64,000 bases of DNA from assembly GCA_001692895.1 (NCBI GenBank), contig KV748176.1, positions 5,113,092-5,177,091 on the forward strand, in the 5' to 3' direction. The notes below the pieces were generated by a model. That model worked only from the letters and a program-made list of their open reading frames with translations. It was not told the origin of the DNA and made no database searches. This document shows, piece by piece, positions 1 to 10,350 of this stretch. This DNA comes from Cenococcum geophilum 1.58 (lineage: Eukaryota > Ascomycota > Dothideomycetes > Gloniales > Gloniaceae). The stretch's first letter is position 1. Each line of letters opens with the position of its first letter. The position numbers and the translations under genes were made by a program.

Positions 1-65
1 ATAATAACCGTTTAAATAACTAGCTAGCGAATACTATAAACGATTTAATTAATTAATTAAATTAA

Positions 66-351
66 GGTAATATAAATAGGTAGGTATAGATAGGTAGGTA
101 TAAACAAATAGGTATAAATAGGTAGGTATAAATAGGTAGGTATAAATAGGTAGGTATAGATAGGTAGGTATAAACAGATAAATAAATAGACGGATAAATA
201 GATAGATGGATAAATAGATAGACGGATAAATAGATAGACGGATAAATAGATAGACGGATAAATAGATAGACGGATAAATAGATAAATAGATAGATAGATA
301 GACGGACGGATGGATAAACAGATAGATGGATAGATAGGTAGGTAGGCAAGC
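66..351. repeat. Tetranucleotide microsatellite (GATA/GGTA/GACG)
   Basis: This is an almost pure run of 4-bp units: GGTA/TAGG at the left, then GATA with regular GACG variants, then GATG. Long open frames on the minus strand here encode only Tyr-Leu-Ser-Ile repeats and are a by-product of the period. I see no gene. Confidence 0.95.
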
Positions 352-840
352 ACTAGGCCAATTAACGATTTAAAGCCTCTGCGAGAGGCTTCCCCCTTAA
401 CGCCTAAGCAGGTAGCTTTACATTTTATATAGTTATAATATAAATATATTTAAAAGTATATTATAGCAATCCATAGGAATATATAATAATTTGGTTATTA
501 TATAATTATAATTTATATAGTTACCATTTATATAGTTTTTATAATTTATATAGTTTTTACAATTTGTATTTATAAGGCGCATTTTACTACGTTTTGCTAT
601 TAAGTGGTGCAAATTTGTTGCAAAATGCGCGGTTTACGCGAAACGCTATTAACCATATACGACTGTGTAAACTATATAGTCTGCATAGTTTGCAGCAAAT
701 TGCCGCAAACCGCAACAACAAGCCTAAATTTTTTCTTCTGATAAACAGAAAATCAATTAGTAAAAAGAAAAGAAAAGAGTATATTAAAGAAAAACTGTCG
801 GTCTGTTCTATATGTATTATTAATGTGGTTTTAGATAATG
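352..840. other. A+T-rich spacer without recognisable gene
   Basis: The sequence holds runs of TATATAGTT-like repeats (about 480-560) and a short hairpin GCCTCTGCGAGAGGC near 375-389. A patch at 590-720 keeps CpA and GC and so looks less RIP-mutated. An open frame at 594-887 runs from this spacer into the Gypsy-1 remnant and has no recognisable domain. Confidence 0.5.
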
Positions 841-1359
841 CGAATAAATCTAAGGGACTAGATCTAAAGGAGGGGGATAAAGTATAGCTACTATATAAAA
901 ATTTTAAAAGTTAATAACTAAGTAAGAAGTTAGACTATATTAGACTAGGACTATTTAAAATTATAGCTAAGATTTTAGAAATTATATATAGACTTAACTT
1001 ACTAGCAAAAATAAAAAATAACCCTATATAGCATATTGCGATGCTAGAATTAGTATATAAAGATATTAAGCTACTAGTTTATAAAGTAGATACGTATAAA
1101 GGATAAGAAGAAAACAAATAGTAAGTTTTAAAGGTTATTAGTTATAAGGACATTAATAACAAAATATAGTATAAAGTAAAGTAGATAGGCTATAATAAGA
1201 TTACCTAAAAACTACTATAGAACCTAAAAAACGCTATAAGAAATATATAGAAGTATTAAAAGAAACCAGGTTAGGTAATATTAAGGAGCTAAAAATAAAG
1301 GGATTAGTTAAAGGTAATAGATAAGCTAGATTATTTAAGGGATTTACTACTAACGTATA
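841..1359 (+). mobile_element. Gypsy-1A: 3' end of a Ty3/gypsy pol (fossil)
   Basis: The sequence matches the integrase C-terminal part and chromodomain of Gypsy-1 at 21,480-21,990, and runs straight into the LTR at 1360. It is therefore the 3' end of a second Gypsy-1 copy lying upstream of, and sharing an LTR with, the main copy. It is broken throughout by RIP-type mutation. Unlike the main copy, it lacks the ~640-bp tail between pol and LTR. Confidence 0.8.
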
Positions 1360-1779
1360 TATTACAGACCTTATATTAGCAGTAGTGCGACTACTAAGAG
1401 TGGATATAAACGGGTTAGTTAAGATAGTACGGGAGGCGCTAGAACCGATCGAGCTATAGGATAAGGGGTAGCCGAGTTATATAGCCAGTTACGTTATAAG
1501 TTTGGAACGTAGGAACGTAGGAACGTAGGGACGTAACGTACTAACGTACTAATATACTAACGTACTAAACCCTTTACTATAGGGAGGAGTTATATATTTA
1601 AGGACATGTGGTCTCTATAGATAGTTTCTCTTTTTTATAGTAAATCTTAGAATATAATTAGAGTTAATCTATTAGGTAACCACTTCACTAGTTATTATTA
1701 CATTATTAACTTTTTATTTACCTCTATACCTAGCCTATTAATAAGTCTACTATAGTATTTCCTATAAGGCTTTATTATA
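1360..1779 (+). repeat. Gypsy-1 LTR, copy a
   Basis: This is about 420 bp, matching LTRs at 22,639-23,050 and at 23,671-30,334 (split). The reconstructed termini are TGTTACGGACC at the left and CTTTGTTACA at the right, both altered here by C-to-T type changes. The interior carries short ACGTACTAA and GGAACGTA tandem units near 1503-1565. Confidence 0.85.
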
Positions 1780-2092
1780 TATTTACTACTAAGGTTATAG
1801 TATTAATAAAGTCGAATAATATACTACTAAAAGCAGCCGCTATAACGCCGTTAACGGCAGCAACTATATTGGGATTAGGTAACGACACTAGTATAATAAA
1901 TACTAACTCTTAACTAGTTACCGTTAGATAGCTATAGGAAATAGTTAATTAATTAATAGATAATAATAGAATATTTAAAGAAAGGATTAATAGAATTAGA
2001 GCAGCTAAGGTTAAGTTACCCTTAATTAAGCGATTCTTAGGGAAGAAGTTAAAACTTAAGGGATTTCTTACGTAAATACACTTTAAGGTTAT

Positions 2093-2311
2093 TGTATAAT
2101 TACAGCACATGGTACACCAAACGCGTAGTTACGCGTTTGGTGCACCAACCACTTAGGTGCTAACTAATTAGGGGGAGGCGCGTTAGTATATAGACTATAT
2201 AGTCTACCTTAATAGAATCAACAGTTACCACCATCCTAAAGAGCATACGATACTATACGTATTTCGTGCCCCGGGATATAACTTACTTATATTATTAAGT
2301 TAATATAAATA
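2093..2311 (+). repeat. Copia-1 5' LTR
   Basis: It begins TGTATAATTACAGCAC and ends AAATA (AAACA in the partner). Near 2112-2140 it holds a perfect hairpin with arms CACCAAACGCGT and ACGCGTTTGGTG around a 4-nt loop. A CCCGGG lies near the right end. Confidence 0.95.
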
Positions 2312-2529
2312 CTAATTAGTAAGCGCGCACAGATCAGCAATCACTTAACACCTCCCCCCGAGCGATACANNACAGNNACCACCNGTTTAGACTCCTAGTA
2401 CAACCTACTAGAAGGTTAGAAGCCGGGGATTACGGAACTATCACCAACTCTATATACTTATTTAAGTCTTAGTACGGTTTACTGGAAGTTTATAGACGTA
2501 AATACAGACCCTTACAGAACCCCCTATCC

Positions 2530-2700
2530 TTAACCCCTTAAACCTTAAACCCTTTCGGACCTTTTACGGAAACCCCCTACCCCCCTACAAACCATTACGG
2601 ACCTATTAATCGCCGTTACGGACCATTATAAGACCTCTTAAACTATTACGGACCCTTTAATTAATTTTACGGACCGTTATAAGACCTCCCCCACCCGTTA
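2530..2700 (+). repeat. Copia-1 leader: imperfect repeats of TTACGGACC
   Basis: Four copies of TTACGGACC lie about 22-29 bp apart between 2594 and 2680, in a C-rich leader before the gag start. Each is followed by a TTATAAGACCTC-like or TTTAATTAA-like stretch. The same 9-mer recurs through the coding part of this element. Confidence 0.75.
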
Positions 2701-5700
2701 TAAGCTACTACTACCCGCTACATACTATACTACATAGTATGGCAGACATAAGTAAGCAGATTAATAAAGGTCAAGAGAAATAGAGACAAGGAGTCAACCT
2801 TACGTCTATAGCTAACGTTAATAACTATATTAAGTACAAAATCCTTAAATATAGATATTTTAAGCTTATAAATAACGACCTATAGGAGCAATATAAAGAA
2901 GACTTTGCGGACTTTACGGAAGATATTCTTAAGACTTATAACCCTACTGCTATCCGTAACCTACAAACCCTTTTACGTCACTAAGGTGTATAGGTTAAAA
3001 AGGATAAATAAGTTACTATTATATGGTCCTTATATAACATAATATAGAAGGAGGACCAAACAGAATAGACTAAAGAGGAAATCCTAGACTAGGTCAAAGT
3101 CACTAATAAACTCTTTGCTTCTCCCAAACTTAATAGCATTACTAGCCTTATACCTAACCTACTTAACCAAATTTATCCTATAAACCTAAGCAATTTTGGA
3201 ATTAATCTTACGGGCTAAAGCATACCTAGTACTTAAGTTACGGACCGCAATACCCCCATAACCCAAATTACGGACCGTAATACCCCCGTAAACCAAAATA
3301 CGGACTAAAACCCTCCCGTCGCCCAAGCTACAAATCTATAAACCGCCTAAGTCATAGATCCGCAACCCACTTAAGTAAAAACCTACGGCAAGGAACTAGC
3401 TAACTTAGCTAAGCTCTATACTAACAAATCCAAGTATAGCAGTAAAAACAATAACTTTAACTTTAAACTCACTATCTTTACGGACCTCTATCAGAAGGCT
3501 AATATTCCTAAATAGGAATTCAGCCAAGCCTATTCCACTATACTACGCGGCCTAGCCCTTAACCACTACTATACCAACCTTAAAAGCAACCCCCTTAGTG
3601 TCTCCTTTAATAAGCTATACAAAGCTACACGTAACTACTTTAAAGGGCTAGAATATAGGCGTAATATCCTTACCCAATGGAATGCGATTAAGTTACGGAC
3701 CGTAATTAATAAGAATACCGAAAAGTCGACTATAGAGTGCCTGCAAATTCTTATTAAAGACCTCCAGCACCTATAGCACGGCCTTAACATTAAGCTTTAA
3801 ACGGATGACTTCCTATATAATAAGCTTATTACAGCTTACTAAAAAGTAAAACCCTATAAATACGCCTACTATAAGCCCGTAGACACCATAGCTGGTCTTA
3901 TTAACGATTTACGGTCCTCCATTATAACGTACAAAGTCTTAAACCCGCCAGATAGTACCTAAGCCTTCATTACAGACCTGCAAAACCCGCAAACTAACTT
4001 AGACGCCTACTTTATAGACCGCCGCTACCGCCAGCAGCACCCGCATCAACTAGGTCCTACCTATAACCCCTATAGCAACTCCCGTATAAAAGCATACCCC
4101 CGTAAACAAACTAGCCAAAAGTGCTTTATATACGGTAAGGAAGGATATTAGTCTACAAGGCATACCTAGGAAGAACGTACTAAGTCTAAAAAGAGACTTA
4201 ATAACTATATTAACCAGTTCATTTTAAAATACGAAGAAGAGGAAGTAAAAAAGCCTCCTAATAAGTCAATAGAAGCCCTTATAATTAACTTTAACTTAGA
4301 TACTTAGGAACAGAAGACCTTAGAGACGTTCCTAACTACTTTCGGACCTTTTACGGACAGCTAAGCCTTTAATATTATAACCGTATTAGCTAACCGCTCC
4401 TTCGTACACTTAATTACACCCAAAAACCAGCCCATAAATATACCCGTTAGACCCATTATAGACGTCACAAACCATAAACAGAACCCATTTACATATATCA
4501 CCACTAAACGCTACACCCCCAAAGAATTCTACGGCGTTATAATTAATACAGGTGCCTTTAAGAAATCTACTGTAGGTTACGGACAATACCTTATATATAA
4601 GACCACCACAAATGACAATACAGATATTAATACTATATAAACTAGGGCCGTAAACGTCTAATTTGGCATCAGCTCAACCATATCAATTAGATCAGTGGCA
4701 GTTAAGACCCCAATTAGCCTAATTAACTTCCACGTAGTAAAAGCGGACACCCCTTTTCTACTCTATCTTGCGGACATAGATAGGTTACAAGTTTACTACA
4801 ATAATATTACGGACACCGTAATTAGCCCCATAACTGCCCCAGGAAGCAAGCATATTACCCTACCAATTATATAACAATTTAGACACCCGTTCCTTATATA
4901 GGGAGAGACTTTACGGACCTATATTTAGGAATCTTTTAACTATAACCCATGCTACCTTACTAGTACTAAAATCCACTAACTATACCGCCGCTTTAGCTAC
5001 CTATCAGCCGAAAAGCTATATAGAGTCCTTAAACACTCTAGATATAACAACGTTAATAGGAAGGCAATTAACCACCTAACTAAATACTGCTCTTTTTACT
5101 AGAAATACGGACGTTCCTCAAGCAGATTTAAGTTCACCCTTTATAAGGACCTTAACTTCAACCACTTAGTATACGTAGACATTATATATATTAACAGCAG
5201 TCTAGTATTATATATAATTAACGAGGCAACCTGCTATTAAGCCGCCTGTTAGTTGCAAAATATATCCACAAAACATACTTAGGACATTTTACGGACCTAT
5301 TAGATTAATACATACCTTAGACCTCCTAAGTATATTACCTACAACGCTAGTAAGAACTTTATTAGCAAGGAATTCCAATAGTATACTATAGCCATGGCTA
5401 TTTTAACAAAAGCCGTTCTAGTTAAGGCGCACTAGTCTATTAGGCTTATTAAGTAAGCTTACCTAGCCCTATAGAGAGCTTACCAGATTATTATAAATAA
5501 GTATAAGGACATCTAAAAGGAACTGGCTTTACAGATAGCCGTAAAAGCCGTTAATGACACCGCTAGCCCTAACAGACTAGTACCCACCCTCTTAGTTTAC
5601 AGAGCCTACCTAAGGATAAGCAACCTAGGCCCTACTACCCCGTCTATTATAGAATAAGCAGCTGCAATACGGAAGGCAATAGCCGAAATAGTCAAATTAC

Positions 5701-7922
5701 GGGCTAAACAAGCCGTTAACAGCGCTTTATATCACCGCAACGGACCTAACACGACTTTAGTTTATAACCTCCCGCTCAATTCTAAAGTCCTTATATGGCG
5801 TAAGAGCGGCAATTGGACTAAACCTTACCGTTTACTGGCTATAGAAGACAAAACGTATTATATACAACTCCCTAGCGGACCAACTAACTTCAGAAGCATA
5901 TCCGTAAAACCCTATTTTCGGTCCAAAAATACCTATGCTGTTAAACTAGATAAACTAAAAGCACCCGCCAAACCAAACGAACTAGAAACACCCCTACCTA
6001 CTCTAGAAGTCCCCTATAAACCTACTAAACCTACCATAAAGCGTGGCCAAGGACGCCCCTAAAAGCACCCTATAACGGAGAACCCTATAACAAAAAACCA
6101 CCTAACCTCCGCAGGCATATCCGCAAAGCAATCTCCGCCTATAAATATATTAGTTCTGGTATAGGAAACCCCTTTTACGGACTCACAACGCAAAGAGATC
6201 AACGGACTACTTAAAAAGGGCGTCTTTACAGTCATAACGGAGAAAGACGTTCCGTAAGGCGTCCGTATATTTAACTCACGCTTCATTAACAAGATTAAGC
6301 ACCCTAATACTAATAAAGCCTTTAAGAAGTCAAGGCTCATTATATAAGCCTATAACAACTAGGGAAAGGACTTAGTCCTTATGCAATCGCCCATAATTTA
6401 ACGAGTCAGTTAACGGATTATACTTATACTTACGCCTGGACTATAGTAAACTAAGCCCATAGCCCTCTATTTACGGGATATCTTATAAGCCTACGTACAA
6501 TCCAATACCTACCTAAGTAGGGACATCTTTATACGACCACCCCTTAAGCTTAACTTATAACTAGGAACAATTTTACGGGTTATAAAACCCCTTTATAGAG
6601 TGCCAGAAGCTAGAAACCACTGGTTCAAGACGTACCACCAGCATTACATCCGTAAACTTAAAACGGAACAGTCAACCTACAACCCCTGCCTTCTATATAC
6701 ACTATCAAACGGCCTTAATATTATTAGACTCTAAATAGACAATACCCTCTTTATAGCGGACCGGACTTTTACGGACGCTAAAGAGAATAAATTATAAAAG
6801 GCTAAGTTCCTAGTAAAGCCGCAAGAGCAGTTAACTAAGTAGACCCCAGTTAAGTTTAATAGAGGCTTAATTATATAAAAGGGCAACCTAATCTAGTTGA
6901 CTTAGAAACGCCAAACTTAAAACCTAAGGCTTGTTATAGCAAAGCCTACGGACCTTACTAGTTCCCGCGGAGAGACCCGTAAGACTGTAAATATAAAGGA
7001 CTAATACGTCGCACAGCGTATAAGAGGCGCCTATATTGCCATAGTCTGTCAACCCAAATCTGCCTATGACTTATCCTTTACAGCCTAGGTAATAGATCCA
7101 CAAGAGGAAGATATTAAGCAGCTAAATAAGCGTATTTAGTGGCAAATTAACAATGCAACAAGAGGACTTACTTTTATACCACTAAACCTAAATTTCCTTA
7201 GCGTAATAGTATTTACGGACGCCTCCTTTGCCAATAATAGGGACCTATTATCGCAAATCGGCTTTATAATTATACTTACGGACCGTAATTAGGACGCAAA
7301 TATACTATATTGGTCTTTAATTAAATGCAAATAAGTAACCCGCAGCGTACTAGCTTCTAAACTATATACACTAGCCCATGGCTTTAATATAGCAGCCGCA
7401 ATCAAATCAACAATCTAGAAGATCCTATAATTGGAGCAGCTACCCCTAGTTTTATACACCAATTTAAAGTCCCTCTACAACTGCCTAGTCAAACTAGGTA
7501 CAACACAGGAGAAGAGGCTTATAGTCGACCTAATATGCTTACATCAGGCCTACGAACAACGTAAGATTACGGAGGTCAAATAGATCAGCACCGAAGACAA
7601 CCTAGCAGACGCTATAACTAAGGCAAAGCTGTACCAAGCTCTTAAAACCCTAATTAACACAAATAAGCTCAACCTAAGGGTTACAAAATGGGTGGAACGA
7701 GACTAACGGAGCACTTACGGTTCATTTACGGCCCGTTGGAAGGCCGTACGGTCTACTTTACGGACTGTAAGTAGGACTTACGACCAGCTTAGAGCACCGT
7801 TTGGAAGGCAGCCCAGAAGGCACCTTAGGAGGGATTTCCTATATATTTCTTTTGTGTTTTACGGCTCCATTAAAGCAATTACGGAGGTTAGATATAATTA
7901 AGTCATTTCCAAGTACCGCCAG

Positions 7923-8141
7923 TGTATAATTATAGCACGTGGTACACCAAACGCGTGGTTACGCGTTTAGTGCACCAACCACTTAGGTGCTAACTAATTA
8001 GGGGGAGACGCGTCAGTATATAGACCACATAGTCTACCTCAATAGAATCGACAGTCACTACCATCCCAAAGAGCATACGATACTATACGTATTTCGTGCC
8101 CCGGGATATAACTCACTTATATTATTAAGTTAATATAAACA
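7923..8141 (+). repeat. Copia-1 3' LTR
   Basis: This is the same 219-bp length as the 5' LTR, running from TGTATAATTATAGCAC to AAACA, and is followed by TSD GTTAT. The internal hairpin is kept with transition differences. Confidence 0.95.
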
Positions 8142-9395
8142 GTTATATAAGGAGTAAAGCTAGGAACGCTTATAGATTAAGTTACTTATATAGGATTATT
8201 CTTAATAGGGAGGGCACTTAAGTGGTTTAAGCCTTATCTTATGGAGGTATAGAAATACGGCATAATAACTATTAACTAAAAGGTATAGTATATGTTTATA
8301 AGTTAAAACGGGTTCGTGAAATGCCTAATATAAATATTTAGAGACCTAGAGGCAACTACTATAGTAAAAAGAAAACTTTAAAACCTAGTATAAAGAACTT
8401 TAGTAATTAAATATATAATATAGTTTTAAATATTAGTAATATAAGTTAAATAAAATAATAAGGCGCTTATAGCACAGTATAGATAAGGACTTAAGGTAAA
8501 GGTCTAGGATATAATTATTCTAATAAAAGATGCGGATACTCTTAGGGAATTAATTAATTAAGCAATTAAGATTAATAATAGGATCTACTAAAGAGAGCAG
8601 ACTAAAAAGGGTTAGGATAAAGTTCTATAGTTATATAAGGCGTAAAGTACGCAATAATAAAGTTAAAGCTAGAAACTATAGTATAGCGCAGAGCTAATAG
8701 AGCTAAGTAGTACTAAAGAAAATAGAAAATGGAATAAACGACTATAGAAATCTAGAGGATAAGGATTAAATAATTAAAGGTCTAAGGAGTAGAGACTAAA
8801 CTAGGGATCTTAGTAATAGAAGATGTTTAGGCGGACTCTATAGTAAGAAAAATGGGTTAAAAAAGGGGCTTATATAAATTACGGAAAATAAGGTTATTAT
8901 ATTAAAGACTATAAAAGTAGTTAGAGTTATTATATAGTAAAGGGAATAAGATTAGTAGAAGATATATATATATAGAGGGATAATAGCATACTATAAGGAA
9001 CAAAAGAATGTTTAATTAAGAGTTTTGCGTTTTATTATAATAACGTATACTAAATTTATAAAGACGCTAAGTATAGCGTAAGCTATTAGCCATAGGAGCT
9101 AAAATTATTAGAGTTTAGAGGAACTAATAAACCAATTTATAGATTAGATATTAAGGATAATAAATTTAATATTAGCAAAATATTTAGTAATAATAAGGTA
9201 ATAAAAGCAGCTTACTAAAAGTATATAGACCTTAGAGATATTATAAAAGAGGTAGAGGATAATTCCACTATAAAATAGGGAATATTAGTAGGGATTAAGA
9301 CCCCACTAAATATAATATCTATTGCTTCGTAAGACGTAAGAGAAGTAGGATAATAAACCACTTTGGCACTTAATAAAGGTAAAAGGCTACAGGCT

Positions 9396-9605
9396 TAAGA
9401 TTCTTAAGAAGAGATAAGAGACGCTTAGGATTCCTAAGATAGGACAAGATAAGCTTAAAAACTTATAATAGATAATAACCGATAGAGTAGAGTAACGGCT
9501 TAGTTTAGTTATATATAAATAAGCTTAAAATGAAGTTTTTTAAAGGTATAAGACTCTTAAGACGAAATAAGTAAAATTTAAGACTTTTAAGATAAAATAA
9601 GAACA
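9396..9605 (+). repeat. Approximately 30-bp repeats in Gypsy-1 gag-pol linker
   Basis: Related units reading like TTAGGATTCCTAAGATAGGA recur as pairs at about 9396-9455 and 9549-9605. In the Gypsy-1 reading frame they encode short acidic, glutamine-rich repeats. They lie between the zinc-knuckle region and the Copia-2 insertion point. Confidence 0.5.
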
Positions 9606-9670
9606 CTATAGAAGCCTAGTTAAACTAAGGCTGGAGCTAAGCTTAAGAAAAAAGTAAGCTTAAGATTAAG

Positions 9671-9840
9671 TGTCGGAACGTTAATCACGTGACGTAGTCA
9701 CGAGACTACGAAGCGAGACTAACTGGTCTGACCTCGGAGTAACCCCTTTCTTCTAAAAACAATTAACTACCAACTTCAACACCGCATACGTACCACTACA
9801 AGTGATATTCGTGCACGTTGATAAAGTGAGCATACTAACA
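9671..9840 (+). repeat. Copia-2 5' LTR
   Basis: This 170-bp LTR runs from TGTCGGAACG to ACTAACA. It keeps more CpG and CpA than the surrounding DNA. It differs from the 3' LTR at under ten sites, nearly all transitions. Confidence 0.95.
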
Positions 9841-9879
9841 CTAATCAGTAGACGTATAGATTAGGAAATACGCAATAGC

Positions 9880-10180
9880 AAAGCTTGAAACCACGCATTG
9901 GCTTAACTACTAACGCGTTAAATCGCAGAGCTATCGCCCTATTTTAGTTAAAGGAGAAAACTACGTTACCCTTAAAGCTTAAAACCACGTATTAGCTTAA
10001 CCGCTAACGCGTTAAATCGCCTAGAGAACCGTATCTTTACTTAGAGAGAGCTACGTTATCCTTAAAGCTTAAGACTACGTATCAGCTTGCTAATGCGCTA
10101 GATTGCCTAGAGGACCCTTAAAGCTTAAAACCACGTATTAACTTAACTGTTAACGTGTTAGATTGCCTAGAGGACCATAT
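9880..10180 (+). repeat. Copia-2 leader tandem repeats (four units)
   Basis: Four copies share the words AAAGCTTAAAACCACGTATT, TAACGCGTTA and ATCGCCTAGAG. They start near 9880, 9976, 10,063 and 10,122. Spacing is about 60-95 bp, with the last two nearly head to tail. They lie between the primer-site region and gag. Confidence 0.85.
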
Positions 10181-10245
10181 CTCTGCTAAGAATTGTCTAT
10201 AGTATCTAAGAACTGTAGATTCGTTAATAGGACATATATATACCT

Positions 10246-10350
10246 TTATACCCTTAACCTTAACCTTAACTATACCCCTAACCTTAATATAACCTTAACC
10301 TTAACCTTAACCCTAACCTTAAACTTTAACCTTAAACTTAAACCTCTAGA
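10246..10350 (+). repeat. CCTTAA hexamer run (telomere-like, inside Copia-2)
   Basis: This is a degenerate run of AACCTT/CCTTAA hexamers with one CCCTAA and one TATACC variant. It lies wholly within the Copia-2 leader, so it is not a chromosome end. Confidence 0.85.

Larger units (their letters stand above)
2093..8141 (+). mobile_element. Copia-1: Ty1/copia LTR element, fossil, inserted in Gypsy-1 gag
   Basis: This 6,049-bp element has 219-bp LTRs and a 5-bp TSD GTTAT (2088-2092 and 8142-8146). The coding region runs from about 2739 to 7706 in one frame. It contains gag with a CCHC zinc-knuckle region near 4120-4165, a protease-like part (about 4530-4800), integrase (about 4970-5650), reverse transcriptase (about 6170-6720) and RNase H (about 7180-7640). 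Integrase before RT defines Ty1/copia. It is broken throughout by RIP-type mutation. The LTRs differ at roughly 15 sites, all transitions, so the divergence reflects RIP more than age. It interrupts Gypsy-1 gag and is therefore younger than Gypsy-1. Short N runs lie in its leader (2370-2384). Confidence 0.93.

Noticed and set aside
57-353. Two long minus-strand open frames
   Set aside because: They are products of the 4-bp microsatellite period (Tyr-Leu-Ser-Ile repeats) and have no coding character.
2370-2384. Ambiguous bases as a biological signal (also 17,437-17,441, 56,198, 60,029-60,086, 61,237-61,310)
   Set aside because: They occur mostly inside multicopy elements and are best read as unresolved consensus positions in the assembly.
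10246-10350. Interstitial telomere repeat
   Set aside because: The unit is CCTTAA with few CCCTAA, and the run lies wholly in the Copia-2 leader.
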